A DNA stretch of 45,790 nt from the NCBI GenBank assembly GCA_036561005.1, contig DATBQE010000165.1, positions 1 to 45,790 of the forward strand, read 5' to 3'. The translations under genes and the position numbers were made by a program. This stretch comes from PKWO01 sp036561005. GTDB taxonomy: Bacteria; Pseudomonadota; Gammaproteobacteria; Burkholderiales; Burkholderiaceae_D. This document shows positions 25,918-41,390 of this stretch, piece by piece; within the stretch, counting starts at the first letter, position 1; each line of letters starts with the position of its first letter. A model generated the notes under the pieces. The model was not told the DNA's origin, searched no databases, and saw only the letters and a program-made list of their open reading frames with translations.

Positions 25918-26160
25918 ATGAATACCATGAAAACTTCAATCCTGATCCCGGCTGCGCTTGTTGCAGTCATGATGACTGGCTGCGTCGTTGCGCCGGTGCG
26001 CCCTGCCTACGTCGCGCCCGCCTATGTGGCGCCACCCGGCGTCGTCTATGTCGCGCCCACCTATGCGATACCCGCCCCGGGTTACGTCTGGGCCTACCAT
26101 GCGCACTACGGGTGGGGATGGCACCATCCGCAATACGGCTGGCATCGCGGCTGGCAATAG
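25918..26160 (+). CDS. Small predicted lipoprotein, Tyr/Pro/His-rich
   Basis: 80 aa starting MNTMKTSILIPAALVAVMMTGC, a lipoprotein signal peptide with lipobox MTGC. The mature part is low complexity: repeats of PAYVAPAYVAPPGVVYVAPTY and a C-terminal YHAHYGWGWHHPQYGWHRGW stretch rich in Trp, His and Tyr. Such tails are common in small envelope proteins of betaproteobacteria and might bind metal, but there is no evidence for a function. An ATG at 25927 is equally possible as start; AAGG precedes the first one. Confidence 0.72.
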   Translation: MNTMKTSILIPAALVAVMMTGCVVAPVRPAYVAPAYVAPPGVVYVAPTYAIPAPGYVWAYHAHYGWGWHHPQYGWHRGWQ

Positions 26161-26286
26161 GCGAATTGGCGGCATTGGCGAACGGCGTTCGCTGGGAGAG
26201 GCACCGGCTCTCCCAGCGATGCCGCTTCGCGCCTCGGCCTCTGCCGGCACCTTTCGATCAGGCAGAGGCACCCAGCCCTGGCCGGT

Positions 26287-26592
26287 TCAAGCAGCGGCCT
26301 GCCTGCGAAGCCATTCGTCGGCAATCTCGCCCATGGTCTTCGTTGCACCATTCTTGATCCAGGCCATGAAGGCCCGATCGAATTTGAAGCCCGGGCCGCA
26401 TTGGCGAACAAGAAAACGGCGCACATTCTGGGTATTTTTGTAGCCCTGGTTGACCAGGGTTGCGCGTGTGATGACGCCGCCATGCCAATCGAAATCCATC
26501 TTGCCTTTCCGTTCGGGCCGCACGCGGCGGGACTGCGGCGCTGGCTTATTGCCCGTCAATTTGTGTCGCGTAATCGCTGCATCGCCTGCCAC
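26287..26592 (-). CDS. DUF6434 domain protein
   Basis: The conserved part MDFDWHGGVITRATLVNQGYKNTQNVRRFLVRQCGPGFKFDRAFMAWIKNGATKTMGEIADEWLRR matches the DUF6434 domain, function unknown, often joined to SAP-like DNA-binding regions. From the GTG at 26592 the protein is 101 aa; from the ATG at 26499 it is 70 aa. The N-terminal stretch LTGNKPAPQSRR looks like the linker seen before the domain in longer relatives, so the gene may have lost an N-terminal domain. It overlaps the end of the upstream small gene by 37 bp if the GTG start is used. No ribosome binding site decides the start. Confidence 0.68.
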   Translation of the reverse strand: MAGDAAITRHKLTGNKPAPQSRRVRPERKGKMDFDWHGGVITRATLVNQGYKNTQNVRRFLVRQCGPGFKFDRAFMAWIKNGATKTMGEIADEWLRRQAAA

Positions 26593-26765
26593 AGCTGCGG
26601 TTTGGATTCTGTATGCATCTTGGTGATTTCGCCTACCGGCTCAAAACCAAATTCGCGCATTTGATTGACACGTTCCATCAATGCACCTTGCCCCGGTGCC
26701 TCGATCACGATGTAATCCTTCTTGCACAGGTCGGCCACTTCCTGTTTGGAGAGCTTGTGGTCCAT
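26556..26765 (-). CDS. Hypothetical 69-aa protein
   Basis: It reads MDHKLSKQEVADLCKKDYIV, then EAPGQGALMERVNQMREFGFEPVGEITKMHTESKPQLWQAMQRL. It looks soluble and folded (alternating helices and strands). The start ATG has a GGGGGT Shine-Dalgarno at good distance, similar to the site of the 587-aa membrane protein gene. A longer in-frame ORF upstream (to 27260) lacks coding character and runs antisense into tpsB. I do not recognise the family. It is followed directly by the DUF6434 gene, probably in one transcript. Confidence 0.65.
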   Translation of the reverse strand: MDHKLSKQEVADLCKKDYIVIEAPGQGALMERVNQMREFGFEPVGEITKMHTESKPQLWQAMQRLRDTN

Positions 26766-27154
26766 GACGAAACCCCCTGTGTTTGCGCGTTGCCATGCGG
26801 ATAGCGAAAATTCCAGCCTATGGCAACACCTATCTTGCCACCGAAACGTCGCACTTACAACACCTGAGAGATCGCGGCAATTTAGCATGCCTGGAGAGGG
26901 TTTTGACTCAAGCGGCCGAGAAAAATACATGCTGCGAAGACGTGAAGGCGGTGCAGCCCACTCTTGCCCAGTCATGCCAGCCATTACTGGTGACAATCCT
27001 GTTTCGACAAGTGCGTATGCGATCGCGTGGTCGGGCGAGCCGCTCATCCCGAGCGGCATCGTCGCCGAAAATCTCGCTGCGAGCCCCAGCAACCGAATGC
27101 GGCGCCAAAAGCTCAGCGTCGCCCGCTTGTACGATTCAGGGGCGCAAAGACCCG
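26766..27154. other. Intergenic region between the 69-aa protein gene and tpsB
   Basis: No gene is supported here. On the minus strand, about 100 bp past the tpsB stop, lies a stem-loop GCCGCTC-ATCCC-GAGCGGC (27039-27057) without a T-run; it may mark the end of the tps transcript. Open frames on the plus strand continue antisense into tpsB and are shadows. Confidence 0.4.
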
Positions 27155-28831
27155 CTACATCGCCTTGTCGATCTCGATCCAGCCGCGCGCCGATTTCTTC
27201 GCGCCGGTCAATTCCGGCGTTGCGCCCAGCGGCGCGGCGACGGTTGCCTTGATGCTCCATTGGGAGGGGCCAAACCAGTTGAAGCCCACGCCTGCTCCGC
27301 TCAATGTGGCGCCATTCGTGCCGCTGGTCCAGGTTGTCTGATTGATCGTCACGTGCTCGCTATCGATGAAGGCGATGGCTTGCGCCTGGCCGCTTGCCAG
27401 TTGGCCCAGTTCATGGCGCCATTCGACGTTGCCGAGTACGCCGCTGTCGCCAGACAGCACGCCCATGTCGTAGGCGCGCACGGTGTACGCGCCCCCGGCC
27501 ACCATTTTTTCCGATGCGTCCAGATTTGTGTTGCTCCATTGGCCGGAAAACGCAAAGTAGAGCGCGTTGCTTTGGTCAATGCTTTGCACGCGGTTGATGT
27601 TGGCGGTCCATTTCGTAAATGAACCCTGCGTCTTGGCGGTCGACGCATCGGCCAACTGTGCGGCGGCATTATCGAAATTCACACGCCCGTCCGTCAGTCC
27701 CAGATTCCAGCTATTGACACCGGACGTATCGCGCCAGTCGCCGATCAGGCTGGCGGTCAGCTCGTCAAGGTGGCGGTCGGTGTGGATACTGGTCGAATCG
27801 ACGTCGTCTTTCAATTGCTTGTGGTCGTATTCAACCTGACCGTACAGGTTGACGCTACGGCTACGCAAAAACGGCCGCTTAAGCCAAACGTTGGAGACAT
27901 TTGCCGTGCCATGGCCGCCGAGCGCAGCAAGATTATCGCCGAGTGTGTAATTCAGCGCCGAATACGACGTGCCCAGGCGAGTGCCGAGGCCGCTAAGCAG
28001 CACCTCGTAGCCGATACGGCCATAGTTCATGTCGCTGCCCGCTGTCAGCACGTTCAGGCTGAGAACGTCGCCGTGGTGCAAAGGGTCGAAAAAATTGATC
28101 CCTCCGCCGAGGCGATCCCTGCCCGTATAGCGGTTGCCGTAATCGTCTGCCGATATATTGCCGATGACGGTCTGCGGCGTGGTAGCTTCAATTTCGAGGT
28201 CGGACGTGCCGACGGCCTCGCCCGGCTTGAGCGTGGCCGACGTACCCACGCCCGGCACGTCGGACAACAGCAACAAACTGTGATCCAGCGCATTTTGCTC
28301 AATCTGCTGTCCCGCTTGCAGCGGCGACAGGCTGTCCAACAGTAGTCCATCGTCGGAACGGCTGCGATTAGTGAGATTGATCTTGCCATAACGCGCTTCG
28401 ACAACCGTCAGGCTCACGATGCCGTTGCGTATCGTCTGCGCAGGGATCACGGCGCGCGCCAACGGGAAACCGTGGTCATGGTAATAGGCAGTAATTCGCT
28501 CGGCAGCTTCGCCCAGTTGCGCCAGGGTCAAGCTCTTGCCTTCGGCATCAGCCACCAATGCATGCAGTGTGGCGCTGTCAAACTGGGTGTTGCCGGATAT
28601 CCGGATTTCCTTGACTGGGAATGGCGCCGTCGGTGGCGAGGCGCTGCCGTTGGCCTGCTCGATGGTCAATCCGGTACCGACCGGCGACGCCGACGGCGGC
28701 TTGGTCGGCTGGGTTTGCTGCAGGATGGAGCCGGCGTTGGGCAATTGAGGCGGCTCGGCCGCCTGTGCAAATGCCGCAAACAGGGAGGACAAGGCCACCG
28801 CTGGGGCCTTTTTGTAGACGCTTCGTTTCAT
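27155..28831 (-). CDS. TpsB outer-membrane transporter (ShlB/FhaC/HecB family)
   Basis: 558 aa with a signal peptide (MKRSVYKKAPAVALSSLFAAFAQA). A Pro-rich linker precedes two POTRA-type regions (FPVKEIRISGNTQFDSATLHALVADAEGKSLTLAQLGEAAERITAYYHDHGFPLARAVIPAQ...VSLTVVEARYGKI). A 16-strand-type beta barrel with alternating aromatic and small residues follows, including TGRDRLGGGINFFDPLHHGDVL and GNVEWRHELGQ near the end. It threads the TpsA exoprotein through the outer membrane. The last residues, GWIEIDKAM, end in Met rather than the terminal Phe usual for such barrels. The gene begins 61 bp after tpsA on the same strand, the classical tpsAB arrangement. Confidence 0.92.
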   Translation of the reverse strand: MKRSVYKKAPAVALSSLFAAFAQAAEPPQLPNAGSILQQTQPTKPPSASPVGTGLTIEQANGSASPPTAPFPVKEIRISGNTQFDSATLHALVADAEGKSLTLAQLGEAAERITAYYHDHGFPLARAVIPAQTIRNGIVSLTVVEARYGKINLTNRSRSDDGLLLDSLSPLQAGQQIEQNALDHSLLLLSDVPGVGTSATLKPGEAVGTSDLEIEATTPQTVIGNISADDYGNRYTGRDRLGGGINFFDPLHHGDVLSLNVLTAGSDMNYGRIGYEVLLSGLGTRLGTSYSALNYTLGDNLAALGGHGTANVSNVWLKRPFLRSRSVNLYGQVEYDHKQLKDDVDSTSIHTDRHLDELTASLIGDWRDTSGVNSWNLGLTDGRVNFDNAAAQLADASTAKTQGSFTKWTANINRVQSIDQSNALYFAFSGQWSNTNLDASEKMVAGGAYTVRAYDMGVLSGDSGVLGNVEWRHELGQLASGQAQAIAFIDSEHVTINQTTWTSGTNGATLSGAGVGFNWFGPSQWSIKATVAAPLGATPELTGAKKSARGWIEIDKAM

Positions 28832-28891
28832 TGGCAGTTGCCTCTGTATTGGTGTTGTTTCCGGGCGATCATTCAAATGCGGCACCGATTC

Positions 28892-36826
<7,935 letters not shown>

Positions 36827-36959
36827 AATGTGTCCCCTATTTGCTTGTACATCGTTGTATCGGTCCAGACGGCAATGCCGTCCATGTTTGCGGCCGACAA
36901 TGCCGGCCGCATGAATCTGGGTGTTGCCTACCTTTGATCGCCGCTAGCGCTGCGAACGC

Positions 36960-37790
36960 TCAGGCCGGCTTGGAGCGAATGACCTGCGCATCGCTACCCG
37001 TGCCGTCCTCCCAAAACGAGAGCTTGGAATATTGCTCAAACAAATCCGGCGGCAAAATCGTGCGGCGGACCTGCAGCGCCACCTTGCGCCGCACGCGGTG
37101 CAACCCGGAGAGCCCAAGCGCCTGATCGAACTCCGGCGCGTCATATTCGACGTTCTCGAAATCATGCTCGAACCACGGCTCGCCAAGAAATTGATAGATC
37201 AGGCGCAGCACCTTGTCCGGCGCCTGGGTCAGTAAATCGTAGTCAACGATCAGCAGCGACTTCGCGTGCTCGCCGAAATACGCTTCTTTCAACGCCGCCC
37301 AGGGAAAACCGACCAGCCGGTTGCGCTGCGCCAGCGTATCGACCCGGCTGTAGACGGTATTGCGCTCGATGTCGTCTACGAACAACTTGGTGTTTTCGTA
37401 GGGATTGGCGCGATACAGGCGCTCGATGCTATCCATCACCCAGGCGACATTGCGCACGCAGGCAATCATCTTGGCGTCGGGAAAGAGATCGATCACGGCC
37501 GGCATCTTGGCGCACCACATGCGGTTTGTGTCGAGAATGACTTCCTTGTCCGCTTGGTCGACGTAATAGCTGTCGAACAGCCCGCCCAGCAAACGGCGGC
37601 GTTGTTCATGCGAAATCACCGGGCCGAATTCGCTGCCGGCACTGAACTGGCTGAGCATGGTGGAAAACAAGGTTCCGACCGGGCTGGTCATGCCGGTATG
37701 AAAGCGAGGGTTTTGCAACAGGAGCGCGGCCAGCAGCGTGGAACCCGAACGCGGCAAACCCGATATGAAATGAAATTTACGATCCGACAA
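36960..37790 (-). CDS. Sulfotransferase-family protein
   Basis: 276 aa. The N-terminus FHFISGLPRSGSTLLAALLLQNPRFH carries the 5'-phosphosulfate-binding loop (PRSGSTLL). KMIACVRNVAWVMDSIERLY (about residues 107-126) is the 3'-phosphate-binding helix with the Arg, and the middle contains LIVDYDLLTQAPDKVLRLIYQFLGEPWFEHDF, typical of the Sulfotransfer_3 group. It should transfer sulfate from PAPS to an unknown acceptor. The best start is TTG at 37790 with GGGAG upstream; no ATG lies ahead of the PAPS loop. It precedes tpsA on the same strand with a 133-bp gap. Any link to the adhesin or to the tail-collar genes is inference. Confidence 0.85.
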   Translation of the reverse strand: MSDRKFHFISGLPRSGSTLLAALLLQNPRFHTGMTSPVGTLFSTMLSQFSAGSEFGPVISHEQRRRLLGGLFDSYYVDQADKEVILDTNRMWCAKMPAVIDLFPDAKMIACVRNVAWVMDSIERLYRANPYENTKLFVDDIERNTVYSRVDTLAQRNRLVGFPWAALKEAYFGEHAKSLLIVDYDLLTQAPDKVLRLIYQFLGEPWFEHDFENVEYDAPEFDQALGLSGLHRVRRKVALQVRRTILPPDLFEQYSKLSFWEDGTGSDAQVIRSKPA

Positions 37791-38300
37791 TCCTGCGCTC
37801 CCTGTTTATTTTTTGCTTTGCACTATCCTTGTGACGCCTCGGTGCCAAGGCGGACAACGCCGATATTCGAACAAATCGGCGTTATTCCAGCACCAACATC
37901 GTTGTCTGAAAGGAAATATTACACGATATCGGTATGGCAACGCTACGCAAAGTCACGCGTTTCTCTTTGCCGACAAAATTTCCCACCGTTCTTCGTCGGG
38001 CGCCCATTGTCGTCAAGATTCAGTTGGCCGATACGTCAGCCAAGGTTGGTGCACTACCCGCTATCATCGCCGTAACGGCAACTCCACCCAACCTGTCAAA
38101 GTTAACAGGTTCCATGAAGTCGCCGGTGAAGCAATTATGGCTACATTTTTCCAAACGCAATAATTTTGTGTTTCGGGGTATTGCACAAAAGTCATTTTCC
38201 TGTTCAACTCCCGCTAGCCCCAAGTAATGGCAATAAACTGCAAGACGCTGCACGATGTACCCCCGCCGCCAAGGCAATCGACAAAAGTTAGGAGACTTCA
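37791..38300. other. Divergent intergenic region, sulfotransferase / tail-collar genes
   Basis: About 510 bp of lower-GC sequence with no convincing gene. A 97-codon plus-strand frame (37934-38227) has no ribosome binding site and no family resemblance. The promoter of the tail-collar genes must lie here, and probably that of the sulfotransferase gene too. A good Shine-Dalgarno (TTAGGAGA) precedes the first collar gene. Confidence 0.45.
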
Positions 38301-38900
38301 ATGCAAGTTTTTATCGGCACAATAATGAGTTTCGGGTTCAATTTTGCACCCAATAGCTGGGCGCTATGCGCCGGGCAACTCCAGAGCATTTCGCAGAACA
38401 ACGCCATGTTCGCCCTGCTCGGCACCACCTTTGGCGGCGACGGCGTGCAAACCTTCCAGTTGCCGAATCTGCAGGGGCGTTATCCAATGAGCCAGGGTAC
38501 AGGCGGCGGGTTGACGACACGCGTGATGGGCGAAGTTTCCGGCAGTGAAAGTGTCAGCATCCAGATCAGCAACATGCCGTCGCACACCCACACCGCGACG
38601 TTCACACCGTCAGGTAGCGGCGGCGGCTATAAAGTGTCGACCAATACAGCAGGCAACGTCACCGTTCCCACAGCCACGAACAATGTGCTGGCTGGCTCGC
38701 CATCCGGACCAACTTCCGGAGCCATATGGGCTACGTCAAATCCGCCACCGACCATTTCTTTAGGCGGCGGCGGCGGGGGTAGCGGCGGCACGGTAACCAA
38801 TGCGCTGACAGGCAACAGCATCCCGCTAGATATATTGAATCCGTACTTAGCAGTGAATTTCAGCATTGCGCTATTCGGGATATTCCCCTCGCGCAACTAA
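38301..38900 (+). CDS. Phage tail-collar domain protein (Mdp-like), copy 1
   Basis: 199 aa. The N-terminal tail-collar domain begins VFIGTIMSFGFNFAPNSWALCAGQLQSISQNNAMFALLGTTFGGDG, then QTFQLPNLQGRYPMSQGTG. A PSHTHTATF segment follows, then a Gly-rich loop, and the protein ends with NPYLAVNFSIALFGIFPSRN. This is the microcystin-dependent protein (COG4675) type, which contains a phage collar fold but occurs widely in bacteria away from phage genes. It has no signal peptide. No capsid, tail tube or lysis genes are nearby, so this is not a prophage remnant in the ordinary sense. Its role is unknown; a surface or secreted trimeric fibre tip is one possibility. Confidence 0.88.
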   Translation: MQVFIGTIMSFGFNFAPNSWALCAGQLQSISQNNAMFALLGTTFGGDGVQTFQLPNLQGRYPMSQGTGGGLTTRVMGEVSGSESVSIQISNMPSHTHTATFTPSGSGGGYKVSTNTAGNVTVPTATNNVLAGSPSGPTSGAIWATSNPPPTISLGGGGGGSGGTVTNALTGNSIPLDILNPYLAVNFSIALFGIFPSRN

Positions 38901-38963
38901 ACGGCCGAACAAACAGCACACTTTCTTCGCCCCAGGCGACCAACAAGACACAAGGAGATTTCC

Positions 38964-39563
38964 ATGGAAGTATTTCTCGGCAGCATCATGACCTTCGGCT
39001 TCAATTTCAATCCAAATGGCTGGCAGCTTTGCAATGGTCAACTGCTTGCAATCCAGCAATACGCGGCAGTATTTTCACTGCTTGGCACTTACTATGGTGG
39101 CAATGGCACCTCAAACTTCCAATTACCAAACCTGCAAAGCCGCACGCCGGTCGGTATGGGAACGGGCGCCGGCTTGTCGCCACGCGTAATCGGTCAAATC
39201 GCCGGAACGGAGAATGTGTCGATCGGCATCAGCAATCTGCCCTCGCACACGCACATTGCGACCTTTACGCCTTCCGGCGGAGGTAGCGGTTATATGGTTT
39301 CCACCAATACGACAGGTAATGTAATCGTGCCGACGGCCACCAATAATGTGTTGGCAGGATCTCCCGGTGGTCCGACGGCAGCCGCTATCTGGGCCACCAA
39401 CACACCTGCACCAACAATTCCACTGGGCGGTGGCAGCGGCGGTTCCGGCGGCACGGTCACTAACGCGCTGACCGGCAATAATATTCCGGCGCCGATCATG
39501 AATCCGTACCTGGTGGTGAATTTCAGTATCGCGCTTGTCGGGATTTTCCCGTCACGCAATTAA
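38964..39563 (+). CDS. Phage tail-collar domain protein (Mdp-like), copy 2
   Basis: Also 199 aa and collinear with copy 1 over its whole length: VFLGSIMTFGFNFNPNGWQLCNGQLLAIQQYAAVFSLLGTYYGGNG, SNFQLPNLQSRTPVGMGTG, LPSHTHIATFTPSGGGSGY, and the end NPYLVVNFSIALVGIFPSRN. The two are an evident tandem duplication 63 bp apart, differing mostly in the N-terminal collar surface and the Gly-rich loop. AAGGAGA precedes the ATG. The different surfaces suggest a heteromeric fibre or two binding specificities. Confidence 0.88.
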   Translation: MEVFLGSIMTFGFNFNPNGWQLCNGQLLAIQQYAAVFSLLGTYYGGNGTSNFQLPNLQSRTPVGMGTGAGLSPRVIGQIAGTENVSIGISNLPSHTHIATFTPSGGGSGYMVSTNTTGNVIVPTATNNVLAGSPGGPTAAAIWATNTPAPTIPLGGGSGGSGGTVTNALTGNNIPAPIMNPYLVVNFSIALVGIFPSRN

Positions 39564-39589
39564 GAACAGTCCGCGAAAGTTTCGCGTGA

Positions 39590-39625
39590 ACCGGCCGGCA
39601 CTCAATGGTGTACGGTCGGTTTTTT
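39590..39625 (+). terminator. Rho-independent terminator after the second tail-collar gene
   Basis: ACCGGCCG (39590-39597) pairs with CGGTCGGT (39613-39620, one G-U), followed by a run of T residues. A second small palindrome, CGCGAAAGTTTCGCG, lies just upstream (39572-39586). It would end the two-gene collar transcript before the DUF6916 gene, or reduce read-through into it. Confidence 0.8.
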
Positions 39626-39671
39626 GCTCGATTTTTGTTTTCGCAACCTTCACAACCGACAAAACTCGCCA

Positions 39672-39992
39672 ATGCTAGACCGTATCCAAGCTTCTGATTT
39701 CAGCCACGCAACGGGTAAAATCTGCACTTTGCATTTGCCGGACGGCGTGGCATTGCCCGTGTTGGTGGACAATGTCTCAGTGAAAGAGCAGTACCGCAAT
39801 CCCTACGCCAAAGAGGGGACGCGCTTGCCGTTCATTGCCAACCTGATTGCGCAGCAAGCCACGGAGTTCTTGAACGGAACCTGCCACTTCGAATTCGAAG
39901 ATGGATCGCGCATTGAGAACATCGATGTCTCACGCGTAGCGCCGCTGGGTCGCGATCCGACCTTCGCCTACTACCAGATCATTTTTAACTGA
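39672..39992 (+). CDS. DUF6916-type protein
   Basis: 106 aa: MLDRIQASDFSHATGKICTL, LPDGVALPVLVDNVSVKEQYRNPYA, RLPFIANLIAQQATEFLNGTCHFEFEDGSRIENIDVSRVAPLGRDPTFAYYQIIFN. It looks like the small beta-rich DUF6916 proteins usually found next to Mdp tail-collar genes; that context is from memory, and the function is unknown. The ATG at 39672 is used; an in-frame start at 39624 lies in the terminator. It has no signal peptide. Confidence 0.72.
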   Translation: MLDRIQASDFSHATGKICTLHLPDGVALPVLVDNVSVKEQYRNPYAKEGTRLPFIANLIAQQATEFLNGTCHFEFEDGSRIENIDVSRVAPLGRDPTFAYYQIIFN

Positions 39993-39997
39993 TCTGG
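39974..39997. repeat. Inverted repeat across the DUF6916 stop codon
   Basis: CCAGATC-ATTTTTAACT-GATCTGG is a perfect 7-bp inverted repeat spanning the stop codon at 39990-39992. It could form a small stem in the transcript; no further role is evident. Confidence 0.35.
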
Positions 39998-40016
39998 CCG
40001 GCACGGCTTGTTTCTA

Positions 40017-40044
40017 GAACGCATTCCATATGGGGAATGCGTTC
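40017..40044. terminator. Hairpin between convergent DUF6916 and GNAT genes
   Basis: GAACGCATTCC pairs perfectly with GGAATGCGTTC around a 6-nt loop. It lies between two convergent stop codons, so it may serve both, although T-runs are weak. Confidence 0.5.
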
Positions 40045-40068
40045 CGGTATCCTGCATATCGCGGCGCA

Positions 40069-40572
40069 CTATCTGGTATTCTGGGCTCCCGGATACCACA
40101 CCATCCGCTCAGCAGCAATTTGCGTCTCTTCAACCTTGAACCCCAACTCCAGATAGATCCGCTTGGCACCGGGATTGTTGTGCCAAACGACGACCGAAAC
40201 CGGACATTGGTTGGCGGCCGCCGCCTGCTGCACGCCCTGCAGCACGATTTTGCCGTAGCCAAAGCCACGTGCCGTCGGAATAAAAGCCACATACACCACA
40301 CGCACTTCGTTAGGGCCGAAATCCACCACCAGCGCGCCCACGTTGTGCTGGGTCTTTTCGATGATGAAATGCATCGCGTTGGGAAAGCCGTCGCCGGCGC
40401 CCTGCTCCTGGACCAGATACTGTTGTTCCATCACAGTCTCGATCAGGTCGCGATCACCGTCGATGTATTGCAGATCGGGCCGCGCCGAGCGGTACAGCAG
40501 TTCAAGAAATGGGCCGTCGTTGGTGGTTGCCGGACGCAGCGAAATGCCGGACGCCATGTTATTGGAAAGCAT
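40069..40572 (-). CDS. GNAT-family N-acetyltransferase
   Basis: 167 aa from the ATG at 40572. The GNAT fold is visible in SLRPATTNDGPFLELLYRSARPDLQYI, then VVDFGPNEVRVVYVAFIPTARGFGYGKIVLQGVQQAAAANQ (the acetyl-CoA loop is RGFGYG), and PVSVVVWHNNPGAKRIYLELGFKVEETQ, the usual C-terminal strand-helix. It should acetylate an amine using acetyl-CoA; the target is unknown. The gene is convergent with the DUF6916 gene, and GNAT genes recur in such cassettes, so one of the collar proteins could be its substrate. An in-frame upstream extension of 34 codons is possible. Confidence 0.83.
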   Translation of the reverse strand: MLSNNMASGISLRPATTNDGPFLELLYRSARPDLQYIDGDRDLIETVMEQQYLVQEQGAGDGFPNAMHFIIEKTQHNVGALVVDFGPNEVRVVYVAFIPTARGFGYGKIVLQGVQQAAAANQCPVSVVVWHNNPGAKRIYLELGFKVEETQIAAERMVWYPGAQNTR

Positions 40573-40883
40573 GCGTGTCTCTGATCGAATAATGGATTGG
40601 ATGGGTGCTCGCCCCGCCGTTTTGTCGCCGGCGCAGCACGCCGGAAACTGCTCACGCAATGACGCACAGGGCAAACTTCTTCGTCAGCAAGCTTACATTA
40701 TTTTGCCGCGTGGCGGCTATGGCGAATCGTTGTCATTGCATCGAACATTGCGGATGCACTGAACTATTTCGTCGCGACCGATTTGCGCCGCTGCAATGCC
40801 TTCACAGCGCTTGGGCGCGCGTCAATGGCGGCCGTTCGGTTAAAATGTACGACTATCCAAACAGGCACGCATAGGAATCGCAA

Positions 40884-41327
40884 ATGGAATGCACAGTACG
40901 CTGGACCGGCAAATCGGGCATGACCTTCCTGGCAGAAACAGGCTCGGGCCACCTTGTTACGATGGACGGGGCCCCCGAAGGCGGAGGCCGCAACCTTGCG
41001 CCGCGTCCCATGGAAGTCGTCCTGGCAGGCACCGGGGGCTGCACCGCCTACGACGTGGTCATGATTCTGCGCAAAAGCGGCCAGGAAATCGACGCCTGCG
41101 ATGTCAAGCTGACTTCCGAGCGGGCCGAGAAAGACCCGAAGGTCTTCACCAAGATCCACTTCCATTTCACCATCCACGGGCGCAACGTGAAGGTCAACAC
41201 GGTCGAGCGCGCAATCAAGTTGTCGCACGAAAAGTATTGCTCGGCGTCGATCATGCTGGAAAAAACTGCCGAGATGACGCACTCGTTCGAGATCATCGAT
41301 GCGGCGCTGAACGAAACTCCAGCGTAG
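40884..41327 (+). CDS. OsmC-family protein
   Basis: 147 aa. It has WTGKSGMTFLAETGSGHLVTMDGAPEGGGRNLAPRPMEVVLAGTGGCTAYDVVMILRKSGQ with the first redox Cys in GGCTAYD, and HEKYCSASIMLEKTAEMTHSFEI with the second Cys. This is the OsmC/Ohr peroxiredoxin-like fold, YhfA-like branch, with both Cys conserved. It would reduce organic hydroperoxides or an unknown thiol substrate in the cytoplasm. AGGA precedes the ATG. Confidence 0.92.
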   Translation: MECTVRWTGKSGMTFLAETGSGHLVTMDGAPEGGGRNLAPRPMEVVLAGTGGCTAYDVVMILRKSGQEIDACDVKLTSERAEKDPKVFTKIHFHFTIHGRNVKVNTVERAIKLSHEKYCSASIMLEKTAEMTHSFEIIDAALNETPA

Positions 41328-41390
41328 GCGGCAACGCATTTTTTGGCGGTCGACTCGCGCGGGCCAAGATGCGTGTGACGCCGGCGGGCT

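Noticed and set aside
26783..27622. 279-codon plus-strand frame
   Set aside because: It crosses from intergenic sequence into the antisense strand of tpsB and lacks coding features.
37934..38227. 97-codon plus-strand frame before the tail-collar genes
   Set aside because: It has no Shine-Dalgarno, no family resemblance and atypical composition.
38301..39992. Prophage remnant
   Set aside because: Only collar-domain proteins are present; no integrase, capsid, terminase, lysis or attachment sites, and the proteins are of the Mdp type found outside phages.
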